Assembly: GCA_963695405.1 (NCBI GenBank)
Contig: CAVOGJ010000008.1
Location: 124,001 to 188,000 of the forward strand
DNA length: 64,000 bases
DNA from: CAVOGJ01 sp963695405
GTDB lineage: Bacteria > Planctomycetota > Planctomycetia > Pirellulales > Pirellulaceae
Reading direction: 5' to 3'
In this document: positions 34,392-43,972 of the stretch, one piece after another
Layout: every line of letters begins with the position of its first letter
Numbering within the stretch: position 1 is the first letter of the stretch
Made by a program: the position numbers and the translations under genes
Notes under the pieces: generated by a model
Database searches by the model: none
Told to the model about the DNA's origin: nothing
The model's input: the letters and a program-made list of their open reading frames with translations, nothing else

Positions 34392-36310
34392 GGCTTCGGT
34401 TCTGGCTGCCACGCCTGTACCTGTAGGTGCGAGGGGAGGGCAGCTGTTCGATACACGCGCTGAGTCGCCTTTTGATAGTCATCGGGCTGCGCCTCGTGGA
34501 TGCGCACGTACGTTTGCGGATTGCGATCGATCAGCGGAAACCAGGAACTCTGCACATGGACCATCAGGCGGTGACCACGTCGAAACGTGTGCAGCACATC
34601 GGGCATGACGTACTCGACTTTCGTCACCTTACCCGGCTCGAACGGTTCCGGATGCTCGAAACTATTGCGAAAACGTCCTCGGATTGCCTCGCCGCGCACG
34701 AGTTGCTGATACCCACCCATCTCGAGCCCCTTGGGATTCGGCTCGGGATTGGGAAAGTCACCTGGGTAAACGTCAATCAGCTTGACTACCCAATCGCTGG
34801 CAGTTCCCGACGTGGACACGAACAGACTGGGGCGAATCTCACCGACCAGCGTCACATCGGTTTCGAGTGGTTCACTGGCGTACACCAGCACATCCGTTCT
34901 CGACGATGCGAATCGTTGGTCATCCACCATATGTTCCCGCGTCATCCCAATCGCAATGTTCGGGATAGAAGGAACGGGTTTGTCCGGATCGCTGATGTAC
35001 TCGTCGAAGGCGTCAGACGTATCGCTTGTCGGCGGCTCGAAACTCAAATGACCCTCCGGATGGAAATAGAGTCGCATTGCGGTCGCGCTCCGCGGAGGCC
35101 AGACAGCAAACTCGCGCCACTGATTTGTACCCGTTTCAAACAGGTACGCCTCGGGCAACTGGGGGTCCGGCGCATCCTTGAGATAGTGCCTCAAAAATGG
35201 CAATTCGATCTGATCGCGATAAAACTCCGAAGTCCTTTGGTGAAACTCGACGTTACCCATGCGATCTCCGTCAGAGCGGTGCCAACCTCCGTGGTACCAA
35301 GGCCCCATGACAAGCGTGTTCGAGCCGCCGGGAGCTTGAGTCTCAACCGATCGATAAACGTGCAGCGGACCGTAGAGGTCCTCGGCATCGTACCAGCCAC
35401 CGACCGTCATCACGGCCGGCTGAATATTCCGCAAGTGCGGTAGGATGCACCGAGCTTTCCAGAATTCGTCGTAAGTATCGTGCTCGATGATCTCTTGCCA
35501 AAAGTCGATGTCGGTCGACAGGTGATTATCTCGAGCATCAGCCAAGCGACCGAAATTGCGATAAAACTCGTAACCATCCGGCGTCTGAAAATCAAATTCC
35601 GTGGGACGCTGGCGGGTCGGATCTTCCAATCGCTGACCAAAAAAAGAGAGAAAGCGAAATGCGTGGGCCAGGTAGAAGGCACCGTTGTGGCGGAAGTCGT
35701 CGCCGATGAACCAGTCACTCACCGGCGCCTGCGGCGAAACACACTTCAGCGCCGGGTGGGCATCGATCATGCCCGCCGCCGCGTAGAATCCCGGATACGA
35801 AGTCCCAATCATACCGACCCGACCATTGCATGCTGGTAAATGCTTCACCAACCAGTCAATGGTGTCGTATGTATCTGTACTCTCATCGATTTCCTTACCC
35901 CGTTTTCGCGGACGGTGGGGCCGCACGTGTGCGAACATTCCTTCCGATCCATTGCGACCGCGGACGTCCTGAAAGACGAAAATAAATGGTTCATTGGCGT
36001 AGAACATCATCGGCCCTGCCGACGGATCAGGATACTGGTCCTCGCCATACGGCTTCAGCCCATACGGTGTCCGCGTAAGTAAGATCGGATAAGACTGGGA
36101 GATGTCTTTGGGCATATACACGGCCGTAAATAGCTTGATGCCATCCCGCATTTCGATGCGGTACTCGTATTTTGTAAAGTGCTCTCGCAAATAAGATTGC
36201 GTGGCAACGAAGCGACTTGGCGCGGCAGTTTCCTCGCCATGCACAGATGTCGCCCACACGAAGCTGTCGAGCGAGAGAAATAGGAGCGCAAACCACAGGA
36301 CGCGACGCAT
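34388..36310 (-). CDS. CocE/NonD family hydrolase (S15-like acyl esterase/peptidase), exported
   Basis: The 640-residue protein has a signal peptide (MRRVLWFALLFLSLDSFVWA) and the alpha/beta hydrolase core of the CocE/Xaa-Pro dipeptidyl-peptidase family. FVFQDVRGRNGSEG and GMIGTSYPGFYAA show the nucleophile S171, and MTVGGWYDAEDLYGP carries the Asp. A C-terminal jelly-roll (X-Pro dipeptidyl-peptidase C-terminal type) ends the protein. The family hydrolyses esters or proline peptides; the substrate is unknown. Its stop overlaps the start of the sulfatase remnant by the ATGA arrangement, so an operon once joined them. Confidence 0.88.
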   Translation of the reverse strand: MRRVLWFALLFLSLDSFVWATSVHGEETAAPSRFVATQSYLREHFTKYEYRIEMRDGIKLFTAVYMPKDISQSYPILLTRTPYGLKPYGEDQYPDPSAGPMMFYANEPFIFVFQDVRGRNGSEGMFAHVRPHRPRKRGKEIDESTDTYDTIDWLVKHLPACNGRVGMIGTSYPGFYAAAGMIDAHPALKCVSPQAPVSDWFIGDDFRHNGAFYLAHAFRFLSFFGQRLEDPTRQRPTEFDFQTPDGYEFYRNFGRLADARDNHLSTDIDFWQEIIEHDTYDEFWKARCILPHLRNIQPAVMTVGGWYDAEDLYGPLHVYRSVETQAPGGSNTLVMGPWYHGGWHRSDGDRMGNVEFHQRTSEFYRDQIELPFLRHYLKDAPDPQLPEAYLFETGTNQWREFAVWPPRSATAMRLYFHPEGHLSFEPPTSDTSDAFDEYISDPDKPVPSIPNIAIGMTREHMVDDQRFASSRTDVLVYASEPLETDVTLVGEIRPSLFVSTSGTASDWVVKLIDVYPGDFPNPEPNPKGLEMGGYQQLVRGEAIRGRFRNSFEHPEPFEPGKVTKVEYVMPDVLHTFRRGHRLMVHVQSSWFPLIDRNPQTYVRIHEAQPDDYQKATQRVYRTAALPSHLQVQAWQPEPKP

Positions 36311-36413
36311 GGAGAAATCCTCACATAACCGACTTGACAGGAAAGTCCCACAGATAGGTGTCTCGAGACCCTACTGTAACACGGTGACTTGCCGCAAGGA
36401 ACGATGGCCGTCA

Positions 36414-36917
36414 TTACCCACGTGGATACTGACGACAGTATTCGTACATTGCCATGGCAGCGGCTGTGGCCGCATTCAGACTGTACGGCAGCCCATGGAC
36501 AGGTATTTCCACCACCTGATCAAGGAGCGAGAGCACATCCTCGGTTATCCCATGCCGTTCGTGGCCAACGACCAACACCGTCCGACGTGGAAAGTCAAAG
36601 CCGTAAATGGAGACCGAATTTGTCGCCTGCTCCAGGCCGACCAGCGTGAAGCCCTGCGCTTTGAACTTCCTAAGGATCGGCTGCAAAGAGCGATGCGACT
36701 CGACGACGACATGGTCGACGGCATCCCGGGCAATCTTACGGTCGACGGTACCCCTGCCGCCCACCACGAGTCGTTGGATCGCCAAACAACCAGCTGTCCG
36801 CACGATCCTTGAAAGGTTCACGTTGCTCTGCAGCGAAGGCACGGCAACGATCAACTCGCGCGGGCGATCAAGAGGCGTGGGTGGCTTGTGTCGCAGGTGT
36901 TGAAAGTCATCCGCCAT
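36414..36917 (-). CDS. TrmH/SpoU family RNA methyltransferase
   Basis: From the ATG at 36917 (167 aa) the protein shows the SPOUT knot. Motif 1 is NVNLSRIVRTAG, motif 2 VLVVGHERHGITEDVL and motif 3 EIPVHGLPYSLNAATAAAM. This family methylates the 2'-O of ribose in tRNA or rRNA using SAM. The short length, without an added N-terminal domain, matches TrmH-like or RlmB-core enzymes, and the target cannot be told. It lies between the CocE gene and a small basic gene on the same strand. Confidence 0.9.
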   Translation of the reverse strand: MADDFQHLRHKPPTPLDRPRELIVAVPSLQSNVNLSRIVRTAGCLAIQRLVVGGRGTVDRKIARDAVDHVVVESHRSLQPILRKFKAQGFTLVGLEQATNSVSIYGFDFPRRTVLVVGHERHGITEDVLSLLDQVVEIPVHGLPYSLNAATAAAMAMYEYCRQYPRG

Positions 36918-36983
36918 GGAAGAGGCCGATACCAACGGCTGCTGCCACCTGTGCGGCAAGAAGCATTTGTCGTAACAAGAGGG

Positions 36984-37193
36984 CTAGTAGATTTTTCGTC
37001 GACGGCGGCGATGCATGCCACCAAGATTCGAAATCACCTTTTTAATCTTGCGAGAGGCCGACGTTTCTCGGGCGCTGCGGCGTGCTTTTCGATCACCCGA
37101 CGTCGGTAAGATTGGCTTGTGCTGCTTGCGAATCTTTTCGAAGACCTCCGCCTCCCAATCATCGGGAATCAGAGTCCGATGGTCTCGTGTCAT
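36984..37193 (-). CDS. Small basic hypothetical protein (69 aa)
   Basis: The ATG at 37193 has AAGGAG 8 nt upstream, which decides the start. The product begins MTRDHRTLIPDDWEAEVFEK and ends in a strongly basic stretch (GGMHRRRRRKIY). It has no signal peptide or membrane segment. The basic tail suggests nucleic-acid or ribosome binding, but I do not recognise a family. It lies 67 nt upstream of the TrmH-family gene and could share its transcript. Confidence 0.55.
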   Translation of the reverse strand: MTRDHRTLIPDDWEAEVFEKIRKQHKPILPTSGDRKARRSARETSASRKIKKVISNLGGMHRRRRRKIY

Positions 37194-37517
37194 GCGCCCG
37201 GCTCCTTGGCTTTTACGTCGCACGAAGACTCGCGTCATTGCGAGTCGGACTTTAAACGCTGGAGAGTCACTCGCAGGTCGCCTTGCAAGGCAACCAGGAG
37301 GCCTCCGTGCCGTCAATTATCGAAGAGTGGACGTCAGAGATGCAGCATCGGCTTTAGAAGCTTACGTGGAATATGGAATGGAGATCAAGACGTATGACCG
37401 GTATAGGCGCAAAAAAAGATCCGCTCGCCCTGGTGAAAAAGGCCCTACCGAATGCGCAGTTTGCCGAGACTGCCAGATGGCGGCCCCTTCAGCGACAACC
37501 TCGCCCGACGATGACGT
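37194..37517. other. Intergenic stretch, nothing recognised
   Basis: This stretch lies between hisG and the small basic gene on the minus strand. No hairpin terminator, repeat or credible small gene stands out. Plus-strand frames crossing it look random. Confidence 0.35.
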
Positions 37518-38375
37518 TCAAAGGCGGCAATTCGAGATATCCGTTTCGAGGATGGCGCTCGCGCCGAGTTCCTCGAGTCGTTCCATCACGTCAATGAGCC
37601 GTGTCTTCTCGACCATGACGCGCACGGCACACCAGCGAATGTCTTCCAACGCGCTGATCGTGGGCGAATCGAATCCCGGCGTGATGGCTTCCGCGGCAGC
37701 CAACTTGTCCCGTGGCACGTTGTATTCCAGCAACGAATAACTGCGGGCGATCACAACTCCTTCCAGTCGGCGCACGACCCGATCCGCCAGCGTCGGATCA
37801 CTACAGGAGGGATTCTGGATCAGTACGGTTTCGAACTGGCCGATTTCGTCCAGGACGCGGAGTCGATTGGCCGCGAGCGTGCTACCCGTTTCGACCAGGT
37901 CGACGATGGCATCGGCCACTCCCAACGCAATCATGATTTCCACCGATCCTGACAGTCGAACCATGCGTGCAGTGGCTTGATGCGTCCGCAAGTACTCCTG
38001 CGTCGCGTGGGGAAAAGTTGTGGCGATGCGGCTTCCATCCAAGGCCTTCGGGGACGTGATCGAACTCCCCTCCGCAACGCAGATGGCTAGTCGACAGCGA
38101 CCAATGCCCAGCGCTAGTCGCTCACGCACATCCGCTTGCGACTCGAGCACGAGATCACTTCCCGTGATGCCCATATCAATGGCACCTTCGCTACAGAGCA
38201 CCGGGATGTCATCCGTGCGGAGGAATGTCACATCGATCGGAATCTCACGCACGCGGGCGAAGAGACTGCGATCGGGTCGCCGGAAGCTCAGTCCTGCTTG
38301 TCTCAACAGACTGGTTGCCTGCTCGGCCAAGCGTCCCTTGCTAGGCACGCCAAGTCGCAAATTTCTTGCAGTCAT
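37518..38375 (-). CDS. hisG: ATP phosphoribosyltransferase, long form
   Basis: The 285-residue enzyme catalyses the first step of histidine synthesis, ATP plus PRPP to PR-ATP. LRLGVPSKGRLAEQATSLL at the start, DMGITGSDLVLE, and ADAIVDLVETGSTLAANRL are typical. The extra C-terminal domain (ALEDIRWCAVRVMVEKTRL and beyond) makes it the long HisG form with the His-binding regulatory fold, so no separate HisZ is needed. It ends in a complete frame. hisE lies 57 nt upstream on the same strand, so hisE-hisG is a small operon. Confidence 0.95.
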   Translation of the reverse strand: MTARNLRLGVPSKGRLAEQATSLLRQAGLSFRRPDRSLFARVREIPIDVTFLRTDDIPVLCSEGAIDMGITGSDLVLESQADVRERLALGIGRCRLAICVAEGSSITSPKALDGSRIATTFPHATQEYLRTHQATARMVRLSGSVEIMIALGVADAIVDLVETGSTLAANRLRVLDEIGQFETVLIQNPSCSDPTLADRVVRRLEGVVIARSYSLLEYNVPRDKLAAAEAITPGFDSPTISALEDIRWCAVRVMVEKTRLIDVMERLEELGASAILETDISNCRL

Positions 38376-38432
38376 GATTGGGTGACTCCTGCCGAGCGGC
38401 TTGTTTCGGCATCTGACGATATGCGAAGAAGC

Positions 38433-38780
38433 TCAGGAAGGTCGCGACGCACGACCAGCCTTTTCGTCCAGCCCCGAGACACCGAAGCGAGCGGCCAGTG
38501 TCGATTCGACCTCTACGAGGTCAACATCGCAGTAGGCCAGCATGACGAGCAGGTGGTAGATCACGTCAGCCGCCTCATGCGCGACGTGAGCATCCCTGTC
38601 GGCACCAGGGGCCTCGCCTGCCGCTTCTATGATCTCCTGCGTCTCTTCCAGCAACTTTTCACCGATGCGATCCACGCCCCCCGCAAACAAGCTGGTGGTA
38701 TACGATCGAGCCGGCGGTTTTGCTTTCCGGTCACGAATGACCTTCATCAGTTCGGCCAAGACAGGCAAGTCGTTCGTCAT
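38433..38780 (-). CDS. hisE: Phosphoribosyl-ATP pyrophosphatase
   Basis: The 115-residue all-alpha MazG-like enzyme hydrolyses PR-ATP to PR-AMP, the second step of histidine synthesis. The motifs KLLEETQEIIEAA and HEAADVIYHLLVML provide the acidic metal-binding residues. It stands upstream of hisG (57 nt). Length and start (ATG 38780) agree with the family. Confidence 0.93.
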   Translation of the reverse strand: MTNDLPVLAELMKVIRDRKAKPPARSYTTSLFAGGVDRIGEKLLEETQEIIEAAGEAPGADRDAHVAHEAADVIYHLLVMLAYCDVDLVEVESTLAARFGVSGLDEKAGRASRPS

Positions 38781-39044
38781 GGGTCATCCGCCCTATTCGC
38801 TCTGAGGTGGGCATGCGAGAATTATGTTGTGGGGAGCAGAGATCGTCCGCTCGTTCGCCCCGGATCGCGGGCGAACAATGAGGGCTCGCAACGTCCGGCC
38901 AGACGATCATCGTAAGGCGTGAATCGACGGCCGGCAATCGCGGTCCTGCCCCGACGGGCCGGAGGACTTCGTGCGGCCGCCTTGGCCAACCTCCACGCCT
39001 CGCTGCCGACAAGACGACCACATCGTACCGACGTGAACCACCCC

Positions 39045-39977
39045 ATGTTTGAACCCATCCAGGATTGCTGGTTCCTTACGGGGCCCACGGCCAGCGGCAA
39101 GACCCGCGTCGGCTTGGCTCTAGCTGATCGTTTGAACGCGGAAATTATCTCGCTCGATTCGATGGCCATTTATCGAGAGATGGACATCGGGACGGCCAAG
39201 CCATCGGTCGAGGAGCAATCCGTCGTGCCTCATCACTTGCTTGATATCGTCGACGCCGATGAGGAATACAGCCTCGCGAACTACCTGCAGGCTGCCCACC
39301 GGGTGGCCAGCGAAATTCGAGAGCGAGGAAAGCAGGTCTTGTTCGTGGGGGGAACACCCCTCTACTTAAAGGCCTTGCTCCGCGGGTTGTACGAAGGCCC
39401 GCCGGCGGATTGGGAATTTCGTCGGGCGGTTCGCGAGGAAGCGGAACGGTTGGGCATCGGGGTCTTGCATGAGCGACTGCGGCAAGTCGATCCGTTGGCA
39501 GCGGACAAACTTCCAGCCGGTGATGTCCGCCGCATCATTCGAGCGCTCGAAGTCTACAAACATACGGGAAAGCCAATCAGCCATATGCAATTGCATTTTG
39601 AGGAAGGCCTGCCTGCCAGCGCCTGTCGTGTCTTTGCGCTCTCCTGGGACAAGTCGGCGTTACATACTCGCATCGAACGACGTGTCGACCGGATGTTTGA
39701 GATCGGGCTGCTCGACGAGATCCGATTGCTGCTGCAGCGATTCGGTGCGCTTAGTCGCACGGCCAGCCAAGCCGTCGGCTATCGCGAAGGCATCGAGCAC
39801 TTGTCGGGTGCCTGCGATCTAGCGTCGGCGGAAGCACGAGTCAAGCTGCGAACCCGTCGCTTCGCGAAACGGCAAGGCACGTGGTTCCGCGGCCTGTGCG
39901 AGTGTCGCTTTGTGGAAATGATCGGAAATCCGTTGCCTGAGGAGACAGCCTCGGCCATCCTCTCCCAGGTAAACTGA
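39045..39977 (+). CDS. miaA: tRNA dimethylallyltransferase
   Basis: The ATG at 39045 gives 310 aa. The P-loop GPTASGKT is at 13-20, followed by IISLDSMAIYREMDIGTAKP with the acidic catalytic Asp. LFVGGTPLYLKALLRGL and GTWFRG near the end complete the pattern. It transfers a dimethylallyl group to A37 of tRNAs that read codons starting with U. An upstream extension to 38919 lacks family similarity. The gene is divergent from hisE; 264 bp lie between and probably hold both promoters. Confidence 0.94.
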   Translation: MFEPIQDCWFLTGPTASGKTRVGLALADRLNAEIISLDSMAIYREMDIGTAKPSVEEQSVVPHHLLDIVDADEEYSLANYLQAAHRVASEIRERGKQVLFVGGTPLYLKALLRGLYEGPPADWEFRRAVREEAERLGIGVLHERLRQVDPLAADKLPAGDVRRIIRALEVYKHTGKPISHMQLHFEEGLPASACRVFALSWDKSALHTRIERRVDRMFEIGLLDEIRLLLQRFGALSRTASQAVGYREGIEHLSGACDLASAEARVKLRTRRFAKRQGTWFRGLCECRFVEMIGNPLPEETASAILSQVN

Positions 39978-39984
39978 CTTGGCC

Positions 39985-40016
39985 TGCCAAAATTCAGCCG
40001 GGCCAAAATTCAGCCG
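39985..40016. repeat. 16-bp direct repeat, two copies
   Basis: GCCAAAATTCAGCCGG occurs twice head to tail right after the miaA stop and before aspS. The copies are identical. Its role is unknown; it may be a recent duplication. Confidence 0.85.
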
Positions 40017-40178
40017 GGCCCACATTCCGCATTTCGTCCCCACGGTCCACACCGACAGCGCAGCGGGTGCCCCCGAACACGTCGCCGCCGGTTGGGCATG
40101 GTGGCCCATCGACGTACCGCTTAGAATGCGGGGCTTTGCGAGTTACCGCTGCCTTCGAATCGGACGCTGAGGCCCCCC

Positions 40179-41954
40179 GTGCTACGAACCCATACCTGCG
40201 GCGAATTGACCGCCGCGAATGATTCCGAACAAGTCGTCCTTTGCGGATGGGTCGACAGCTACCGCGATCATGGTGGCGCCCTGTTCATGGACATCCGCGA
40301 TCGATATGGCAAGACGCAAATCGTCTTCTCGCCGGAAGGCGGCGGGCCGCTGCAGAGCCAAGCCCGCGACTTGCGGTCGGAGGATGTCGTGCGGGTCTTC
40401 GGCAAAGTGGCGCCGCGCCCTGAAGGCACCAAGAACAGCAAATTGACGACCGGTGAAATCGAAGTTCGCTGTCAACAAATCGAGATCCTCAATAAGTGCC
40501 TGACGCCCCCGTTCTCGCCATCTCAGCAGGACCTGCCGGGCGAAGACCTGCGGCTGAAGTATCGCTTCCTCGACCTACGCCGCGATTCGATGCAGCAGAC
40601 GATGCTGCTGCGGGGGCGGATCATCAAAATGATGCGTGACTACTTTGACGAGCATGGCTTCCTCGATGTCGAGACTCCGATTCTGGGCCGCAGCACGCCC
40701 GAAGGGGCCCGCGATTATCTCGTTCCCAGTCGAGTTCATCCGGGCGAGTTCTACGCCCTGCCCCAATCTCCGCAACTGTACAAGCAGATTTTAATGATCG
40801 CCGGATACGATCGCTACGTGCAAGTCGCACGCTGTTTTCGCGATGAGGACCTTCGGGCCGATCGCCAGCCTGAATTTACGCAGTTGGACCTGGAAATGTC
40901 GTTCGTCGATCAAGACGACGTCATAGGCATCATCGACGGACTCGTCGCCAAGATGGCCAAGGAACTCAAGGGAATCGACGTGCCGTTGCCCTTGCCACGC
41001 ATGACTTACGATGAAGCCATGGAGCGATTCGGGCACGATGCGCCCGACCTGCGGTATGGCATGGAGCTGACTGACTGTACCGATCTCGCGGCCCAAACGG
41101 CTTTTCGCGTATTTCGGGGTGTCGCCGAAGCGGGTGGTCGCGTTCGCGGAATCAACGCCAAGGGGGCCGCGGAAAAGTACTCGCGGCGGCTGATCGATGA
41201 ACTCACCGAGTTTGTCAAACAGGACTTCGGAGCTAAGGGGCTCGCGTGGTTCAAAGTCGAAGCGGACGGTTCCTTAGCGTCACCGATCGTAAAGAACTTC
41301 GAGCCGCCGATTCTCACCGAGATCGCCCAGCGGATGGAAGCCGAGCCGGGAGATCTGCTGCTGTTCGTTGCGGACAAATGGGAAGTCACCTGCAAGGCGC
41401 TGTATGCCTTACGGAAACGCTTGGCCGCGGAACTGAAGCTTTACAATTCAAGCGACATGCACTTTTCATGGGTCGTCGAGTTCCCTATGTTCGACTACGA
41501 CGAAGAAGAAAATCGCTGGGCTGCGATGCACCATCCCTTCACCGCGCCCCGCCCTCAGGACCTTACGCTGCTCGACACCGATCCACGTGCCGCGCGGGCA
41601 GTGGCCTACGACCTGGTGATCAACGGTTCGGAAGCCGGTGGCGGTACCATCCGAATTCACGATCAGGCCATCCAGCAAAAGGTTTTTGGCTTGCTTGGCT
41701 TGACGCCCGCATCGGCACGGGAGCGATTCGGCTTTCTGCTCGACGCACTCCAGTACGGGGCGCCGCCTCACGGTGGCATTGCACTCGGAATCGACCGCTG
41801 GGTGATGCTCTTCGGCCGTCGCGACAATATCCGCGATTGTATCGCCTTTCCCAAGACGCAACGGGCGGCCGATTTGATGACCCAGGCACCGGGTAGCGTC
41901 GATAAGAAGCAACTTGACGAACTCTCGATCCGGGTGACGAAGGAGAAGGCGTAG
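40179..41954 (+). CDS. aspS: Aspartyl-tRNA synthetase
   Basis: The 591-residue class II synthetase starts with GTG at 40179. It has the N-terminal OB-fold (VVLCGWVDSYRDHGGALF), motif 2 (RCFRDEDLRADRQPEFTQLD), the bacterial GAD insertion and motif 3 (GIALGIDRWVMLFG). It charges tRNA-Asp and, in organisms lacking AsnRS, may also charge tRNA-Asn. The frame is intact. It follows miaA on the same strand and may share a transcript. Confidence 0.95.
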   Translation: MLRTHTCGELTAANDSEQVVLCGWVDSYRDHGGALFMDIRDRYGKTQIVFSPEGGGPLQSQARDLRSEDVVRVFGKVAPRPEGTKNSKLTTGEIEVRCQQIEILNKCLTPPFSPSQQDLPGEDLRLKYRFLDLRRDSMQQTMLLRGRIIKMMRDYFDEHGFLDVETPILGRSTPEGARDYLVPSRVHPGEFYALPQSPQLYKQILMIAGYDRYVQVARCFRDEDLRADRQPEFTQLDLEMSFVDQDDVIGIIDGLVAKMAKELKGIDVPLPLPRMTYDEAMERFGHDAPDLRYGMELTDCTDLAAQTAFRVFRGVAEAGGRVRGINAKGAAEKYSRRLIDELTEFVKQDFGAKGLAWFKVEADGSLASPIVKNFEPPILTEIAQRMEAEPGDLLLFVADKWEVTCKALYALRKRLAAELKLYNSSDMHFSWVVEFPMFDYDEEENRWAAMHHPFTAPRPQDLTLLDTDPRAARAVAYDLVINGSEAGGGTIRIHDQAIQQKVFGLLGLTPASARERFGFLLDALQYGAPPHGGIALGIDRWVMLFGRRDNIRDCIAFPKTQRAADLMTQAPGSVDKKQLDELSIRVTKEKA

Positions 41955-41982
41955 TTGGGCGACGGCACGCGCGGCTCGCAGA

Positions 41983-43251
41983 TCAACGCCTCCGGTGAGA
42001 AGCGCGGCCACGACGCCTCCACCACCCGGTGGCCAGCAGGCCCCAACACCAGCAGCCGTCCGGTTCTGGTACGAGCGACATCGAGGTGCGAAATTTATAC
42101 TGGTTCCAGGTATTGAAATCGCTGGTATCGACCAGGCCATTGCCATCGAAGTCACCACGGCACCAGGAATGCTCCATCGTGAATTTGTGCGTGTTCCAGA
42201 CGTTGAAGTCTGAAGTGTCTACGAATCCGTCCAGATTGGCATCTCCCGGCAGGAAAGCTGCCCCTTGCGGGAGCAGCTTGCGGCCGGCTCCTGCCAGCCA
42301 AGTCTCCCGATCACTCGATGCCACAACTCCGTCCAGATCAAGATCGTAGAAAGCCTCATTCGTCCCCTGCCGAATGGCCTCGGATAGGGCGTCCAGGTCA
42401 CTACAGTCGACCAGCCCATCCCCATCCAGGTCCGGATTGAAACCGTACAGCGTCCGGATACCACGAATGTCATCGGCGTCAGGAAGGCGATTGACATGGC
42501 GGTAACATTCAAAGTCTACCGACATGACCGAACAGACGCCTGGTGGCAAGTCGAGTGGATGAGCCAGTCCCAGAGCGTGACCCATTTCGTGCAGCAGGAG
42601 GCCGGGAAAGTCGTTCATGAAGGGTCCGCCTCCAGGCGGAAACAAATCCAGCGGGGCGCCTTCGCCGAGCGGTGAGATCTGGAAATAAACCCCGCGATTG
42701 AACAAGATATCTCCCTCTCCTGTCCCCCCGTTGGGCGGCGGCGCATAGCCCACTCCAGCCACAAATTCAGCGCTCGAACCGAATTCAAACACTCCCAGAC
42801 GCATGTGCCCCGTCTGCGGTGGTTCCGCGGCCGGGTCGTTGATCGGTATTCCTGAATCGGTCAAGGGTCCACTGAATGTCACATCCGCCACTGCGGCCCA
42901 TGCGGCTTCTGCCTCTGCCACGTACGGCGCCAAATCAATCAGCCTCGTTTCGACAAAGGTTTCCGAGGTGGGGTCCCAAATCGACAGCGTTTCCGAGCTC
43001 AGTCCTACACACGCATCGTCGCAATAGTCCGCACCAGCCGTCCCGGCGGGCAGAAAGCTATACGAGACCTCCGCCTGGGTGCCGACCGTAGGGCTGCCCC
43101 ACTTCAGATAGGTATAGCCATCGAAACCACCCGCGTCGAACAGTGTAAATCCGCTGGCAAAGGTGGTTAGCAGGAGCGTCCCGACCGATGCAACGAAGTG
43201 CTGAAGGGTCACCATCCGCGTGGGTCGCGATCCTTGAAGACCAACCGACAT
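41983..43251 (-). CDS. Matrixin-like zinc metalloprotease with calcium repeats and PEP-CTERM tail
   Basis: From the ATG at 43251, with GAGGGG upstream, the product has 422 aa. A signal peptide is followed by a metzincin catalytic domain: HEMGHALGLAH at 221-231 (H221, H225, H231, and E222 as the catalytic base) and SVM (241-243) as a candidate Met-turn. Downstream are D-x-D-x-DG calcium loops (DLDGDGLVDCSDLDAL, DANLDGFVDTSDFNVWN, DFDGNGLVDTSDFNTWN). The end is LVPEPDGCWCWGLLATG with RRRGRASHRRR, a PEP-CTERM tail. It should be a secreted, surface-sorted protease. The repeat module matches that of the gene at 23799-25040. Confidence 0.85.
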   Translation of the reverse strand: MSVGLQGSRPTRMVTLQHFVASVGTLLLTTFASGFTLFDAGGFDGYTYLKWGSPTVGTQAEVSYSFLPAGTAGADYCDDACVGLSSETLSIWDPTSETFVETRLIDLAPYVAEAEAAWAAVADVTFSGPLTDSGIPINDPAAEPPQTGHMRLGVFEFGSSAEFVAGVGYAPPPNGGTGEGDILFNRGVYFQISPLGEGAPLDLFPPGGGPFMNDFPGLLLHEMGHALGLAHPLDLPPGVCSVMSVDFECYRHVNRLPDADDIRGIRTLYGFNPDLDGDGLVDCSDLDALSEAIRQGTNEAFYDLDLDGVVASSDRETWLAGAGRKLLPQGAAFLPGDANLDGFVDTSDFNVWNTHKFTMEHSWCRGDFDGNGLVDTSDFNTWNQYKFRTSMSLVPEPDGCWCWGLLATGWWRRRGRASHRRR

Positions 43252-43371
43252 GATCGTTCCCCTCGATATGCTCAACTATATTTGCTCAGACAATTACCTT
43301 CAATTTAATGAGCCCCTGCGGCGGTGCAATCGTTTTTTCTCTTCCCCGCTGGCCAGCTACCGAGATCCCGG

Positions 43372-43830
43372 CTACTTCTTGCGGCAATCGTGGACAAAGA
43401 CAAAGCCAAAGCGGGGTGGCGGCGCCACTGCCAAGGGGGGCGGGCAGCAACGCGGTTGGATGACGAAGGCCAGCGGGGCCGGCGCCGAGGGACCGCCCGT
43501 TGGCCGAGGTGAATGACTCTCCGTGCGCGCGGCCACGTACCACGCGGGGAGTGCGGTCGTCAGCGGCACTGCAGGCCCCTGTGCGGAATCAGCCGCGGCG
43601 CGTGATGTGGCCTGCGTGAGGGACGCCACTGGGCTGGCAGACCAGGGCTCGGCCGCCGAATCGCCGTAACCACGCCGGCAGGCGCGGGCTGGCAATTCGG
43701 GGGTCGATGGCCAACGGTCATTTGGGGCTGCGAACGGCGGCGACTGGCCGGCAGCCGCACAGACGCCCCATGCGGCGAACGCGATCAGCAGCACGACGGC
43801 CTTTCGAGAATGCGGGAAGATTGCCATCAT
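43372..43830 (-). CDS. Possible exported Pro/Ala-rich protein, function unknown
   Basis: The ATG at 43830 (or the next codon) is preceded by GAGGAG. A hydrophobic segment ending in WGVCAAAGQ looks like a signal peptide. The rest of the 152-residue frame is Pro-, Ala- and Arg-rich without a known domain (PPRFGFVFVHDCRKK at the end). It is divergent from the PQQ-propeller gene. It may be a genuine exported protein or a random frame; the ribosome binding site and signal peptide argue for the former. Confidence 0.4.
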   Translation of the reverse strand: MMAIFPHSRKAVVLLIAFAAWGVCAAAGQSPPFAAPNDRWPSTPELPARACRRGYGDSAAEPWSASPVASLTQATSRAAADSAQGPAVPLTTALPAWYVAARTESHSPRPTGGPSAPAPLAFVIQPRCCPPPLAVAPPPRFGFVFVHDCRKK

Positions 43831-43972
43831 AACACGGTCTCCTCGAAACGGTTGGGTGTCGAAACAGGACCACGCGCCTACGATTCCGGCAGGCACGCGT
43901 TGCCCTGGAAAGAGGAAGCGACTTCTGTATGAAAGTGTTACTTCGTCACCGCCATTTTCTGGAAGGATAGCC

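Noticed and set aside
34427..35443. Plus-strand open frame (338 codons) opposite the CocE gene
   Set aside because: It is antisense to a clear hydrolase; the composition is His/Arg/Val-rich without motifs.
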